A DNA stretch of 64,000 bases from Trichoplusia ni (GCF_003590095.1 NC_039482.1:10557657-10621656), one strand, 5' to 3'; counted from the stretch's first letter, positions 1 through 13,520 are shown. Notes: generated by a model not told the origin, from the sequence alone. Translations and numbers: made by a program.

Positions 1-71
1 CGAACCAGCGACATGTCGCGCTCAGTGGGTTTGAAGTGTTGACCTCAAGCATTCGGCTATCCATGTAGTCA
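1..71 (-). repeat. tRNA-derived SINE, head part cut by the window edge
   Basis: Reads on the minus strand from TTGACTACATGGATAGCCGA into the region before the B-box; the pattern GTGGGTTTGAAGTGTTGACCTCAA and CTATCCATGTAGTC matches the copies at 13.4, 49.7 and 62.2 kb. Confidence 0.75.
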
Positions 72-2571
72 AAGTGATTCAGGTGTTCTGCAGAGAAAAA
101 TCCAATATAAAAAAAAATGGTGTTGTATCAAGCAGTCTGTTTTTTGGAGTATTGTTTAGTAATTATTCTGTTTCTTCATATTAATTAAGTAATATTAAAA
201 AAACTACAAATGAAAACGTAAAATTCCCTAGTTCTTAGTGTCACAGCTCAAATACAATACCGCTACGTACCTCCACCACAATGATATATTGCACTGACAG
301 TTGTCGTGTACTAATTTGACAGCTGTCAGTGGCACACTAGCTGATGTTTCCCCTAGGTCATTACTGTCGAATCCAATGTCAATATATTTGGGTATTCCTG
401 AAAGAATTCAACCCGTTCTGTGAAAATGAAGGAGTATATGTCTTTGTTGTGTTGTTATTCTTGTCTTGAGGTGTATTAGATGTAGTTTCTTGTTGTTTGA
501 TAGAACAAGATGTGGATAAGAAAGTGTTTTTAGTTTTTAAATAAATCATTTTTGGATTTGGAGACGATTAAACAGACTCCAGGAAAAAATAAATTAAAAG
601 AATATTTGAAAAAAAAAATGGTTTGTGGTGGTCTTAGAAAAAATTTCAATATCCAATCAAATTATTTTTTGTATATAAAATACTATACGCCGGATACACA
701 ACCTGTCATATTCCGAGTAATGTAAACCAACAGACTCGTTAATTAACGCGAAGCCAAATCGACAGTCAAATCTGTGATTTCAAAATCCACAGCTTGCTAC
801 GTTCGTAGCGGTTGCGTAGCCGGCCGTAGCAAAAGCGTAGCAGAATTGTTTTGGAATATGTCCTATTTCAATGGAACATGGCTGCCTTGCTAATAATTAT
901 GACGTATTATACTTTGTGTTGGACAAACTTAAATAGTTATTTTAATAAAGTTAGTGTCTGATTACCGTTATAAACAATTTTAAAAAGAGAATTTTTCTGT
1001 TTAATCTAAAAATACCTAGTTTTTTAAAAGTTACTAACCTAACCTAACAAAAACCTACGGAATATTAAAATCGTACAATTATTAGAGTAAAATAAATGAG
1101 ACTTATTTTAAAATAAGGTTCATCATATTAAGTTCTTATTAAATACATTGAAATATTTATATAAGACGTAAAAATTACGTCCACAAACGAAATAAGCCCA
1201 ATACAATCCCAGATGTAAGCAAAATTGGACCTTATGCAGCAGTCAATAAGGTTACTTTTCAGTCAATATTTTCCCCGGAAATAGCGAACGTTAGAGATTT
1301 TTACAGTCTATTGGCAATGCAAGGTGTTACGTAATTTCACCCTGATTCACTTTGAATGGGATTCATTTTATGAGATTCTTAAAAGTTGCAATTTTATCTT
1401 TTACTCTTAAAATAAAATTATATCTTCTTTAGCCAATGATATTTTAAAAATTGATTACGAATCTAGTCCTTTTAAATCTAACGAAATAAGTAATATTATT
1501 TATCGAGCAGCTGACTGTGTAATATTAAGAAGAATAGTTGAAATAAAAATAGTCCAGACATCAGAAAAGTCAAGAAGAAGTCAAAAACGGGGTATTAATT
1601 TTGCCATTATAGCAACAAAATAAAAAAATAACCGATACAGCTACGTTGGTATGATCGAGACCACTTTGTGAATATTTTCTTCAGAACCTTTATTTTCGCG
1701 ACTCATACTTAGCTAGTATTTTGAGTAAGTGGTGTGAAAGTTGCACATTACTGTAATTAATTTCAAGCCTCCCTGTACAGCAGTAAAACATTTTCAGGAT
1801 TCTGTAACAACAGGCTTCATTTCTACTTAACACAAAGAGATATCTTTCTGATAGTCAGAGCTTGCAATCCTGTGTCCCTTCGCATATGCAAATGGAACTG
1901 TCCTATACATATTGTACAGTGATCGTATATTGGTATATAAAAATGTTTTATTTGATATCTAACATAAAAGTGACTGTACAATTAGCGGGTAACCACGCTA
2001 AACTCGACATTGGGCTCTAGACAAAATATATGAAACTTAGGAACCTAAAATTTCTTATTAGCATAAAAATATAATGGATCCGTTATATATATTTTGAAAT
2101 TGGATTTGTTTATAGGCTTTTATTTGACATAAATAGCGTTGAGGTGAGAAAAAAAAATAATCCTCTCGTCCACCCCACTCTTTTCGTAAATTTTGGGTGA
2201 AAACCGAATGCTCTTACAAAATCGCTATGAATTGTTACTAAATTGATAAAGAAATATGTTGAGTATGCTTTAAATGAAATTTTATATAAGTAATTTAATT
2301 GAAACATTGAATTTACGTAAGTCGAGTGAATACTCGCGCCACCATGACTAACCACAAAACGTATTTATTTAAACTAAAATTATTTCGATGCGGTAAATCG
2401 ATTGAAGAATATTCCAGCATGAAATCGAATTTAACTATAAATCGAATCAGTGGCGTACTGCGCGTCACTTCATAGACAATTTGATAACCTGCCATAAAGG
2501 TTAACTTACTGACAGAGTGTAAAAGGAATATTATTTGAAGGTAATTTAAAACCTAACTTTTTTAATCACTT
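72..2571. other. gene-free DNA downstream of neto
   Basis: AT-rich sequence with no convincing ORF or named repeat apart from the GCTACG cluster at 794-843. I see no splice-bounded exon. Confidence 0.5.
794..843. repeat. GCTACG/CGTAGC hairpin cluster 1
   Basis: Five copies of GCTACG or its complement CGTAGC within about 50 bases, including TGCTACGTTCGTAGC, able to pair in several ways. Similar cluster at 15401-15474. Confidence 0.7.
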
Positions 2572-2695
2572 GGAAGTCCCCATGGACTTCCTTTACCCTG
2601 GGGAAGGCGAAGGCATGTGCCGGACTCTTGCCTACTAAACCTCCAAAGGTTTCCACGTTCCCAATAGTCGGGGGCTAAACTTGAACGCTTTCGCA
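2572..2695. repeat. dispersed repeat fragment of unknown class
   Basis: GGACTTCCTTTACCCTGGGG, AAGGCGAAGGCATGTGCCGG and ACTCTTGCCTACTAAACCTCC form a GC-richer island in AT-rich DNA with the look of a repeat end; I could not name the family. Confidence 0.4.
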
Positions 2696-3149
2696 GAGAG
2701 ATTAATATCAGTAATTAGTTCTTATTTTAATGATGAGTATCAAAATATAACATAAGTTTCCATTGAAAGAGGCGCCAACATTTCAACACCCCGGATCACG
2801 CACTTCACACCAGCCAACCACTAGTTTCGCACTCCACCGATCATTCGTTCAATCGTTCACTTACGGGTGATTGCCTCGCTCACTCACTCATTCACTCTCA
2901 CTCGTTAACTCTATGATTTACGCGTCGGCATTCTCTTTTGATTTGCGATTATTGTTTCTTTATTCTGATGTTTTAATAAAAGTTAAAAGCCTTTGTATTT
3001 ACCGATTTTCGATTTGTTTTTATTCCGGGTCCGTTGGATGTCTTATAATAAAAGATTTATAGAGTTTTTAAGTTTAGTGATACCTTTTTAGTATTCCGTA
3101 TTAAAGCATTATAAACGAAACCCTATTACTAAGGTTTAAGGTATTTATT

Positions 3150-3240
3150 TATTTTTTACACTTTTTATACAATATTTGTACAATGGCGGACTTAATGCCT
3201 GACTGCCTAAGGCATTCTCTACCGGTCAACCTTTAGCTGT
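3150..3240. repeat. dispersed repeat with GGCGGACTTAATGCC
   Basis: TTATACAATATTTGTACAATGGCGGACTTAATGCC, AAGGCATTCTCTACCGGTCAACCTT is a frequently seen lepidopteran repeat segment, probably a LINE 3' end. Confidence 0.5.
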
Positions 3241-3458
3241 CTGTCTGTCCATGTGTCAGCAGGCTGCCCGTGAACTTTAATAGAGTTAATTTTTTCTCAT
3301 ATATTTTCTCGCGGTACCTCATCAAACATGGATTACCAATATTTTTAGTCGGACCGTACCAAAAATATCGCTATAAAACATAAATAAATGCAAAATCTAT
3401 ATTCAAATGGTGGACGACCGTTAAAACCAAACAGTCTGGGTTCAGCGTGTAACTAGTT

Positions 3459-3512
3459 GAGGAAGCGAGATAGTGCGCTACACCTTGTATAGCGCCATCC
3501 TGCTCGCTCAAT
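3459..3512. repeat. GAAGCGAGA palindrome, copy A
   Basis: GAGGAAGCGAGATAGTGCGC then TACACC, spacer, TGTATAGCGCCATCCTGCTCGCTC; the two halves pair imperfectly. Confidence 0.6.
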
Positions 3513-3752
3513 AGCTTCCGTCCCGCGGTCCGTGCCGGTTCAATGGTTTGCGGACCGCCCGGCCGGTCTGCCTGGACGCCGGTATAGTTCAATTTGTACA
3601 GAACATTTGTGGTTTTGTTACGAGGAAACAATTTGCTCTGAGTTTCGTTTGCGTTTAGATTTGCTGCACCTGTTTTAGGTGGTGCGATGTTAAAGGTTTT
3701 TGAATGTTATATTTAATAATTTGACTGTTTAAATGGCCACGGTATTATTATA

Positions 3753-4385
3753 TCGATGGGTCCTACGTATATGGGCCAAACTAACAATTTGGCCATTTTC
3801 ACTTTTTGATGGTAAACGTATCTTAAAGATGTAATGTATCGTAATATGTGAGTTATTAAAAACTATATATTTCTGCATAGAAACATGTTTTTTTTTACTG
3901 TAGAAGGGCCTATGTATCGTGAATTTAAGCGTACAAGGTCCTAAGAGTAGTTAGAGACTTATGCGTGAGTAGTTCTTGCGCGTTTGTTTCGTTGTTTTTA
4001 CCAATCAGCAGATTTGACAATTATACGTTTAACGGACAACGGCCAAACTGCTATGAACACGAAATGTCATTGTTGTGTTTTTGGGTTACAACTTAGTTTA
4101 ATAATAAAAGGTGGTATTCAATTACCGAACTAAGTTGTCCAGAGGTCGGGATTTGGTAAATTTGGCATTCAGAAATGAGTATCTGCTTTTTGTTAATTTG
4201 TGAAATACGCGTATGACACATTGGCCCTTTTACTGTGTCTATAAAGAAAAATAATTTAAACAAAAAATTAACGTAAAATGGCCAATATGACGTAAAATAA
4301 AACCTGTATAATGTATACATAAAATACAATCGTATATATGAGGAGGATATTGTCTCAGTTGTCCCATATACGTAGGCCCCATCGA
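3753..4385. mobile_element. MITE with 23-bp terminal inverted repeats and TA flanks
   Basis: Left end TCGATGGGTCCTACGTATAT and right end, read as reverse complement, TCGATGGGGCCTACGTATAT; the termini agree at 22 of 23 bases. Both ends are flanked by TA, consistent with a Tc1/mariner-type target duplication. The 633-bp body has no usable ORF, so it is non-autonomous. Superfamily is inferred from the flank only. Confidence 0.75.
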
Positions 4386-5477
4386 TATGTGAAGTATCGA
4401 AATGGATCCCGGCATTATAATTTTTTAGGATTTAAGTATGCATCAATAAAAAATCTTGACTTCTCCTCCTCTACGCAAATTTTATGTAATTTAATAAGAA
4501 TGAGCCGATAAAATTTCTTATTATCACAGCATTCGCACAGAATAGCGATTGCACGTTTTCAAAACAATAATTTTCTGTAACTACACCATTAAAGAAAAGC
4601 AAACTTATTTATATCAGTGGCAAAAATTAGAACTAAAAGTTAGCAGTACATTTACTATGACCTTTTGGCGACACTAGCGCCACTTCAACTGCACGAGTAA
4701 TGTTGCAGAGAAGAAGAAAGGGAATTGCTTATAAGACTATTATGACGTAGTTATGATCTTTGTAATGGCTTTTATGATCTTATTTCTCATTAAAATCGGC
4801 TGTTCGTTCAATCGGCATTCAAAATTAGATGTGATTCGATTTCATTTGGTAGGAAATATAATTTTCCAGAAGTGAGACGTGTTATCACGAAAGAGTTTTG
4901 AAATTCAGCGATTTTTTTTTAAGATAAAAACATGTAGGACCTCTTTTATGTTTGTTTTCGTGTGGTTTATAGTACAATCTGGTATCTAAGCTTAAACCGT
5001 AGCTAGTTATGTGACGTGTCTTAACAAGCACCTTTAACGTATTTAGGTAAGCTGAATTCGTCATGATTTTTCCATCTCTTTTATATTAAGAACAGAACAC
5101 AATATCGGCCCGTGGCTTGACTCAAAACTTATCTGTAACTTGATAGTCAAAATCAAAATCATTAATCCAAATTAGGTTACTAAGTAGCACTTGTTGAAGG
5201 TCAGATTATTGGACAGCACCCAGTTTCGCCCACCCTTCACCGCTTCATACCTCTAAGCTTTGTGAAAGCTTACCTATGCACCTGTTAGCCTCGATCACTA
5301 TCGTTACGGTCGTAACAGGAATTGCTATGATCACTTCAACTGTCAAGCTATCACGGTTCTTGATATACAGCCTCGTGATAGATGACGAAAAGTAAATAAT
5401 AGGGATCTTTTAGAATGTACCTATATTGTAAAAGATCGGTATCAAAAAAGTACACAGCGACTAAACAACACTTTATT

Positions 5478-5543
5478 TCTTGATAGTAACTGTCGTGGGA
5501 ATGATTCATTATTAAATGATGTAACGGTTTACTCACGCGTATT
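5478..5543. repeat. dispersed repeat shared with 32227-32275
   Basis: TTGATAGTAACTGTCGTGGG-AATGATTCATTATTAAATGATGTAACGG matches, as reverse complement and with few changes, the block at 32227-32275 in neto intron 9. Its last 33 bases also occur in the arms of the neighbouring foldback. Confidence 0.75.
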
Positions 5544-5553
5544 AAAAAATTCA

Positions 5554-6028
5554 CGCCAACGAGTGAATTTTTTACAACCGCCAGTGATAGCCTGATGGAC
5601 GAAATAAAAACGCTCGAAAAAAAAACCTTTAATACAACCTTTTTTCTACGAAGTTTCTATTGTTAATATTGAATTTTTAGTAAAGAAATAAAGTTATTAA
5701 ATGATGTAACGGTTTACTCACGCGTATTTATCGGGGTGCCCGACTAGTTTCGGACCCAACCGGAGTCCTTTTCCAGTTCGACTCGCGATCCCGCCGCGTC
5801 TGCTCATGATTAAGGACTCCGGTTGGGTCCGAAACTAGTCGGGCACCCCGATAAATACGCGTGAGTAAACCGTTACATCATTTAATAACTTTATTTCTTT
5901 ACTAAAAATTCAATATTAACAATAGAAACTTCGTAGAAAAAAGGTTGTATTAAAGGTTTTTTTTTCGAGCGTTTTTATTTCGTCTATCAGGCTATCACTG
6001 GCGGTTGTAAAAAATTCACTCGTTGGCG
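5554..6028. repeat. 475-bp foldback element with 217-bp near-perfect inverted arms
   Basis: Arms 5554-5770 and 5812-6028 are reverse complements of equal length with only one mismatch noticed (GATGGACG versus GATAGACG); even a 9-base A run is matched. The 41-base loop is GC-rich. The arm contains GTGCCCGACTAGTTTCGG, which I recall as common in lepidopteran genomes. The left flank (5511-5543) repeats 33 bases of the arm interior (5696-5728), suggesting insertion near an older relative. No open reading frame. Confidence 0.9.
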
Positions 6029-6160
6029 TTCGGCCAATATGCACTTACGTAGTCTCTGACGCCATGTTGTAGGTAGTATGTGAAATTTGGCGTTTTGGAA
6101 AGTGACTCAGAAGCTATAGGTGTTTGTTCTTTCTATATTCGAAACTGATTTAAGAGACTG

Positions 6161-6367
6161 CTAATATTATAAACGCAAAGTTTTCATTTTTATATGGATG
6201 GGTTTTTTCCTTTTTCACACAAAAACCACTAAACGGATTTAAACGAAACTCGGTACACTGATAGTTTATAATTTGGATTCATAAATAGGATATTTTTTTT
6301 CCCAATTTAATGTTCCTGTGGGATTAATTTCGATTTGTAGCGAGCGGGCCCGCGGGCAACAACTACT
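6161..6367 (+). repeat. CTAGT-type dispersed repeat, diverged copy
   Basis: Starts CTAATATTATAAACGCAAAG, carries CACTAAACGGATTTAAACGA, AACTCGGTACACTGATAG, and ends GCGAGCGGGCCCGCGGGCAAC. Same layout as the copies at 19.4, 52.4 and 63.6 kb. Confidence 0.7.
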
Positions 6368-9300
6368 TATCAATAACACAATTTTCTTCATATAAATATA
6401 TACTCATTTTTTTGTTGTTAGAATTGACAGAAAATAAATAAAGCTGTTTAATTAGTCATGTTTTTATCACCGTTTCAATCAACTGCAAATAATAAAACTT
6501 AGAATCAAAACTTGTTCATGTTGAAACAAGTTGCTTTGCACTCTAATTTTGCTCCTCTAGTTATCATTTCCATTTGCATATTAGCATGTAATCGTCCAAC
6601 AACGAACTACACACTCGAAAACTTAGTTATCAATATCACTTATTACAAGGGCATAAGGTTCATTATTCCTTGCTATTTCTGCGGGGGGTTGTAAAATTAT
6701 GCTCGCTTTTCAACACTTTATGAATTAATAATAGTTTATTAGGTGTCAAAATTAATAATGTATGTAATTACTCGTTCTTGGTAATGCATGGATAATATTG
6801 TAATTGTCTCTTGTAAGTAATAATGTCTTATTAAAGTTTGGTTTGTGGTTAATGAGACGACGCAATTGAACTTTCATTGTGGAGGTACACCCCCCCACTT
6901 TTCATATTTTGGCCAATTATAATGACAGTAAATTATATTTCATGAGTTAATTATTTCTCGAGATCAAAATCTATTTTACCAAGAAGTATATTATAATTTT
7001 TTATGACCATTTAATTTTAGTGACACAAGAATATCAATATATTTATTTTTCAATAGTAAGCCATTTGTTAACTCTACCAGTATAAATTTGATTCAGTATT
7101 TTTATCAAATGCCCAAAATACTGTATGCCTGCAACATGAACTGCAAAAATTATAGTTTTCTACTATTTTTTAATACTGTGCGCTTTAATCGCAGTAAAGA
7201 AGATTTTCATTTAATTAAATGTAGTTATAAAGTTTTATTGTAAGCACAGAGCTAGCTTCTTTGGAGGCTCGGGATTAAAGCGAGTAATCACACAAAAGCC
7301 TGCAGACTTGAAGTAAAAAAGGAAAATATGACTATGAAAATAAGAATTAATTCTTCATAGTTTTTCATTTGTTAAGGCCGTATTGTGAACTGTGATAGTT
7401 AAGAGTACAGGTGATATATTCCTCTTGTAAACGTCGTTGACGCTATAAAACAAAACTACGAAGCAAAGGGTCGGAACTGTTATATATTGATGGGTGTCCA
7501 AGTTTTTTTTAGTCTCTTCCTATCGAAAGCTTAATATTGCAAGTCTGACAGCTGACTGGATTTTTTAAAGACTTTTTTGCGAATAGCTGAAACTTAGACA
7601 GCGGACGCTCTATATTACAGTATATAGGACCTCTTAACCAATGTTTAAGCATTCGCTGATCGTGTCCGCTATCTGTTTGTCTGTGGGCTGGATCGTGTTC
7701 TTAAAGCTACTGTTACAATACAGTTGAGTGATGGACGAAACTCTTCGTGCATGAGTCCTGCCCGTTTTTGTCACATATCTCTCCCTGTCTAAGGCTATGC
7801 GTTCCTTCTGGTATAAACTTAATTTCCTCCTTGACCTATAAAGACGAAAAATATATTCAATCACACAATCAAATTGGTACAAAAACAATTCTGATTTCAT
7901 CTTCAGGTGCTATTAGGCTAACGACAGCCATTTCCTTTACCAATATCGTTCAGTGTGTGTATGTGTGTACATATATAGCTATACATGAATACACACATTC
8001 TCCAGATTGGATCCCGCCGCGCCAGCCCTCCGAGGAGCTCATAATTTATTATAACTGTCCTTAGGGGTCAATTAAAGGACCTGATCACGGGATTTTTTTG
8101 GGTCTTTAGCTTTGAGCTCCGTTGTTAGAGATTTCGGTTTAGAAGGCTTTGCTAGGATTGTTAAATATGTATTAATTATTTTACATTTTTGATTCCTTGT
8201 ATAATGCATATTTCTTTCCTATTCAGTTCTTGATTTGATACATTTTGCATTTGACGTAGCGATAAATGCTATTACTTAATATTGTCGCTTAAAATTTTGT
8301 ACAAAATATTATAGCATTTTAATCAAATAAAAGTTGTATGAACGTTGTAAAATTAGCCGTAATAAATTAAAACAATATGTGGTGGCTTTGCAAATTCTTC
8401 CAATTACTGCAAACCACAAAATGAGATTTTAATCACAATTGTTTTTGAAGCCTTGTCTGTCCAGTTAATCTGACCGTGGCTTTGAGGTCTTATCTACAAC
8501 CACATACACAAATTTATTTATAGTGAACAATAAAGTTTGGTCAAATTATTATTTACGAAATGTCATTTATTTGACACCTTATTAATATTGTCTCTTTTGT
8601 CTGAAGTTAGTTTGTTCATTGTTTTATCTTGAAATAAGGCTTTATTTTTGTTATGCTGTTTGTTCACCTACACAAGCTTCCGATCTTGACATTCCTCGTA
8701 CTGACTCACGAAGGGAAACCGCCTGTTATTTCGAGTTGCGAATAATTATGTAGTAAATTTATTCGTGAAGATTTTTAATCGGCTTTTTCGTTTATTAAAT
8801 GTCTGTAAGAGATAGATAACTATGCTAAATTAATAATTATAAAGTGTAAAAGTGAATGAGTAAATATAATCCTATAATAGTATAATGGTTTATTCTGAAA
8901 CTTATTATATATGCTCTTGGAGATGGAATAATATTATATGTTGGCCCAGAACAAAAATAAATGCCAGTTTGTACTAGCATTCAGTAACGAACATCGAACT
9001 CTGAGTACTTTTATACTGTTACCCTGTGTTACTGACGGACACGTGAATATTCAATTCAATTGACGCAACTATAACTAACTTCCACGAGGTTAGTCAAGAA
9101 TATTATAGACAGACTCATTTCAACTCTGCCTAACTGCTCTGACTGGAGGTTGTTGTACGTGTTCTTCTTTATTAAAAGAAATATCGTACTAATACGGGCA
9201 ATAATTGCGTGGACTAAAAAGTTTCTTCTTTATCACCTTCTTATGCCAACACGTCCTGCCACTCACCTCAAACCTTTCATCCTCTAGAGCATACTTCCAT

Positions 9301-9811
9301 CTTACAACAGCCTCACTATAATGCACCTTCCTCTGAGGAATACCAGCTCAGTACCGGTTACACGGAGATATGCAGAACGAGTGTGTGGAGTGGCAGCATT
9401 ACGGGGCCCCGAGCCCCGCGCCCCGGGCCCTGGGGAAATACAGGGGGCTCTGACTATATCGTTACTGAGCACTCGACGTATAGATTTACTATGGGGAGCT
9501 TGTGACACGTTGGAGTACAATATTGTTTGGTGTTGGGAATTGGTTGTGTTTGAAGCATGTGTGAGTGTAGTATAGAGTTACTAGTGCTTAAAGAAGGAAA
9601 TTAAGAGGTATTTAAAGTTTAATAGACTTATTAAAATATGATTAGTAATTTCTAGGGTACGCATATGAATACTGATCATTGGACAAACCAAAAAAAAAAT
9701 ATTTAACCAAATAATTTTTGTTCCGTCGTTTTGACGACTTTGCTGATTGGACGGAAGTTAGATTGGAGATGGAGATACTCGTTAAATTAAATGCTTTATT
9801 TTCATATTTAT
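6368..9811. other. gene-free DNA with a GC-rich patch
   Basis: No supported gene. Around 9395-9435 there is a patch of GC-only runs (CCCGAGCCCCGCGCCCCGGG) open on both strands for 70-85 codons; no domain or splice context, so not called coding. A (GT)n-like stretch occurs near 7952. Confidence 0.45.
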
Positions 9812-9960
9812 TAATAAATAAATAAATATTCTACAACTTTCACACTACGCCACCTAGTCTCAAACTAAGCAAAGCTTGTATTATGAGTACTAGACAACTG
9901 ATAAACATACTTATACATTTCTAAATACATACATAATATAGATAAATTACATCCCTTATA
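9812..9960 (-). repeat. SINE tail fragment
   Basis: ATAAATAAATAAATATTCTA followed by CTAAGCAAAGCTTGTATTATGAGTACTAG and TAAATACATACATAATATAG, typical of the tail half of a widespread lepidopteran tRNA SINE. The tRNA-like head is absent. Confidence 0.65.
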
Positions 9961-11885
9961 TCAAAAGGGACTTCATAACTTTCAAATTTTGTTTCAGACC
10001 TTGCATTGTTTCCAGCTATTTATCAGAGACACTTTTGCCGCTCATCCCTCGGTTTAAAAATAGCCTAGGATAACTAACACAATAATATACTCACAATTCA
10101 CCTTTATGATATTAGTCTAAAGTTTAAAGTAAGACCCCTCTTAAGTCTGTTTGCCAAAAAGTTTTAACCCAAATCTCAGCCGAATACATATATTTGCGTG
10201 GCAACGAACTATTGTAATAATATACAAAGTATATTCATTTCTCTAGAAAATAAGAACTAAAAATGGCAGTTTTTGCCATAGTTTTGTCACAAACCTACGT
10301 ATCTTGTAGACTTCAAAGCTACTTTGGTATTATTAAACGAGGATTCCAGGAAACTGCTTAAATTTAACGGTTGTTTGTAGCTTACTAACCATGATTGCAG
10401 TATTTATAAAAATATAATTAACGTGTTTTACGATGTATAATTATGTATTCCTGAACTACGGAGTATTCTAGCGTTGTTTAAATCAGATTTATGTTTACCT
10501 CAATATTTTCGAATGACTTGATAAATGCCCCAGAAATTTAAGGATAAATTGGCAATTGACTGACCTTAATATAGAAAATTCATTCTCATTGGTAATGAAT
10601 TCACAACTATTTTATTAGCTTCATGTTGCTCTTCAAACTCTACTATGTAAAAAAACATAATAAACTAAAAACGCTCATTAATTTAGTATAGATAGCAACA
10701 ATAGTCGAAATTATATTCATTTAATTAATTGTAATCAAGTGATCAAATAGATATTATAAAGGAATTGGTACAAGGAACCTAACTCTTAGTTACACCATAT
10801 ATTCCTAGATTGCTATTCTAAGTTTCCCCTAAAATCCTCAGCGACCGGTTGAGACAAGTTTAATGTGTGTACGCACTTCTGCCGACACCGCCGACGAAAA
10901 TGGGCGTGAAGATTGACAGCCCTAAATAGATGGCTAGAGGGAACTCGAGGAAGGCACCAGGCTATAGAGCTGCTAGATGTGGCACTAAGAATGAACGATG
11001 GTGGTTAGATGATGACGCTGATGAAACTGTCTATCGCTTGAACCTTTCGCTTCCACCATTTAAGTTCTTATCTATATACTACTACTACTAGCTGTAATAC
11101 CGGGAAGAAACAATTATTTCATTTTTCTATTTTAATTAACCACGAAAAATGTTTAGTGACAAAGGGAGTTTCCATAAATAGATATAAAAAAATGTGATGT
11201 TTAATTGTTCAATTACAACGGTAAATTTTTCTTTTCATGTTGACGTATCATAAATATTACAAAAGTTGCAGGGAAATATTGTTATTGCTAACTATTCAGC
11301 AGAAAAATGCTCACCAAAAGAGAACTTACTCTACTGGCTTAAATTTACTTCATATTATGATTTCACTAAATTAGTCCAGCTGATTAAGTAATACTGAAAA
11401 TGACAATCACGCCAATACTTATCCTAATCACTCTGCATCACTTCCTTAGGTAAAATTATTGATACAATGAACCTATTTCTCCATCATATCTGTGTCGCAA
11501 GCGGAAGCGTGGTGTGTTCCACGCGCTATTGTTTTAGCGCGGCGCGACATGCCTTTGTGAGATGTGAGCTTGTCGCAACCGAGCCCGTTCACTTCCACCG
11601 CACAACTTTATACTCTCAATGTGATGTGGCGGTCGTAAGGATGTTATAGTTTCACGTTATACATCCGAGATAACAGTTGGGAAAACCACGATTATTTATT
11701 GATGTAGATATCAGCCAGATAGGAAAATCATTGAATCATTTTTTAAGAAAAACTTCCTGCATTATAATTTGTTTTATTAAATTTCAACCGTCGGTTTTCC
11801 TACAGTGTTCGGTGTTTGATTTGAAGGCTTTCCGTAAAGAATAGAAGAGAAAATACGTTTATTGTTTATATAAGCTACTATTGCC

Positions 11886-11944
11886 GTTGTGGAAGCGAGA
11901 CGCCACTATACTTATTGTAATGCGTTGTCTCTTTTCCACAGTTT
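11886..11944. repeat. GAAGCGAGA palindrome, copy B
   Basis: GTTGTGGAAGCGAGACGCCA-CTATAC, spacer, then TGTAATGCGTTGTCTCTTTT-CCACAG as the opposite half. Confidence 0.65.
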
Positions 11945-12447
11945 CAACAGTCTTGGCATAAGAACTCATGTTACGGGGACAGTTTTACTACAACAGAATG
12001 TTCTAAACAAAACGCGAATATCGTTTTAATGTTTCAAGAGTTTATACAAAGTATCGACGATCAAAAGCTTTTATGGATATTCCTGTTGAGGTCATAAATC
12101 ACTCAAATGTATAAAATTTCACAGCGCGCTGTTTCACACTTATTTTTCCTGATATTCTGATATTTTCATTTTTCCAGGAATGTTATTTTGCGATAAATGT
12201 CGATACTACGGATTTTCAGGTGTTATTTTAATAACTTTGTTGTGTTGTGATATTGGAGAGGTTAAGTAAGGCTTTTGTCCTTTAATAACATGTAAATGAC
12301 GTGCTAATGACATTCGTTGAAAAAATTAACTTTACCCTTCACTTACCTTTTTTGAAATCGACTTCCGCGCTTAGTCAATCAGTCATATGTTACGGGTGTT
12401 TTACTAAACTCTAAACTTAATTCTTACTCACCGATAAATACATATAT

Positions 12448-12478
12448 CCTACGCGGGGATCGAACCACTTGCCGATTT
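12448..12478 (-). repeat. tRNA-derived SINE fragment
   Basis: Short match CCTACGCGGGGATCGAACC around the Pol III B-box (minus strand GGTTCGATCCCCGC); the rest has been lost. Confidence 0.5.
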
Positions 12479-13435
12479 ATTTTTAATAATTTTCACAACA
12501 GATTTTTTTTTGATCGACTGAAATAGACATTTTCCCTCCTACATTTGTTCTCAAAACGCCGAGCTATACATTGATCCGCTGTCATGTAAAACATCAGTGA
12601 ATCTAGAGATAAGAGGCGTGTTTGATCGCTGCACATGTCTATAATTTCAGTTTATATCTCTCTGGGGGAGTTGTACCGAGCCGGGAGAATTTATAACGGC
12701 TTCACTTGGAAAAAGCGGAAGAATCTGTGGTGTGATAATGTTTGCTTCCTTTATTCATGTTTTACATGAATATGATCTATGCTTGGCAAGTAGGTTTTTT
12801 TTACTTATCTATGAGTTAACGGAAAAATACTTTAAGTTTTGCCATTTTACCGAAATTCGTAACGTTATAAATTCAAAAATAAAATATTACCAAAGCATAA
12901 TATAATTATGATTGTCTTGTCCCACAAAACAGACAAAATAAATCTTCCTTAAAACAAAATTTCAACCTTTTCCGCCGGAAATAAAATACATCATACATTC
13001 AAAATACTATTTTCTTTCATTTGAAACTCAAAGCCGTGACACCTTTTGCATCAATACTCAATTTACATAGAATTTGGAACCCGCATGCATCTTATTCGCT
13101 CTCAAGGAATCTGTTCGGCGAAATCAAAGGCACCTTGGCTTTAACGGGATTTTCATTTCGTTTCGAAGTTGGTACGACTTTGTCTATAAGTGTCATGGCT
13201 GCAATATCGAGTTTGTGCTACTTCGAGAATGGAGCTTCGGGTATGAGGGCGACAAGATGGCGGGGCAAGGTATAGTTTTATTTATGTATAAATGTTTTTC
13301 CGTTGAAGTGTTCAAATTGCGATTTAGGTGTTTCAAGTGCTGTAACTGTTTGTACTGCTATAATAAAATAGAGAAATAATAAAAATCTTAACATTTATTC
13401 TCGAGTGTTATTTACGAATCGACAAAAGAAAAATG

Positions 13436-13520
13436 CCTATGATACGGAGATCGAACAAGCGACACGTCGCGCTCAATAGGTTTGGCGTGGTGACCTCAAC
13501 CAATCGGCGATCCGTGCTGT
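13436..13520 (-). repeat. tRNA-derived SINE, head half
   Basis: Contains GATCGAAC, GACACGTCGCGCTCAATAGG, TTTGGCGTGGTGACCTCAAC and CCGTGCTGTT, the tRNA-like head read on the minus strand. The tail side is missing. Confidence 0.75.

Noticed and set aside
9302..9575. Opposed open frames over a GC-rich patch, possible exon
   Set aside because: Openness on both strands is expected from GC-only runs; no acceptor/donor pair gives a plausible exon.
13021..13379. Two overlapping plus-strand frames of 84 and 101 codons
   Set aside because: No domain, no splice signals linking to other exons, and they overlap each other in different frames.
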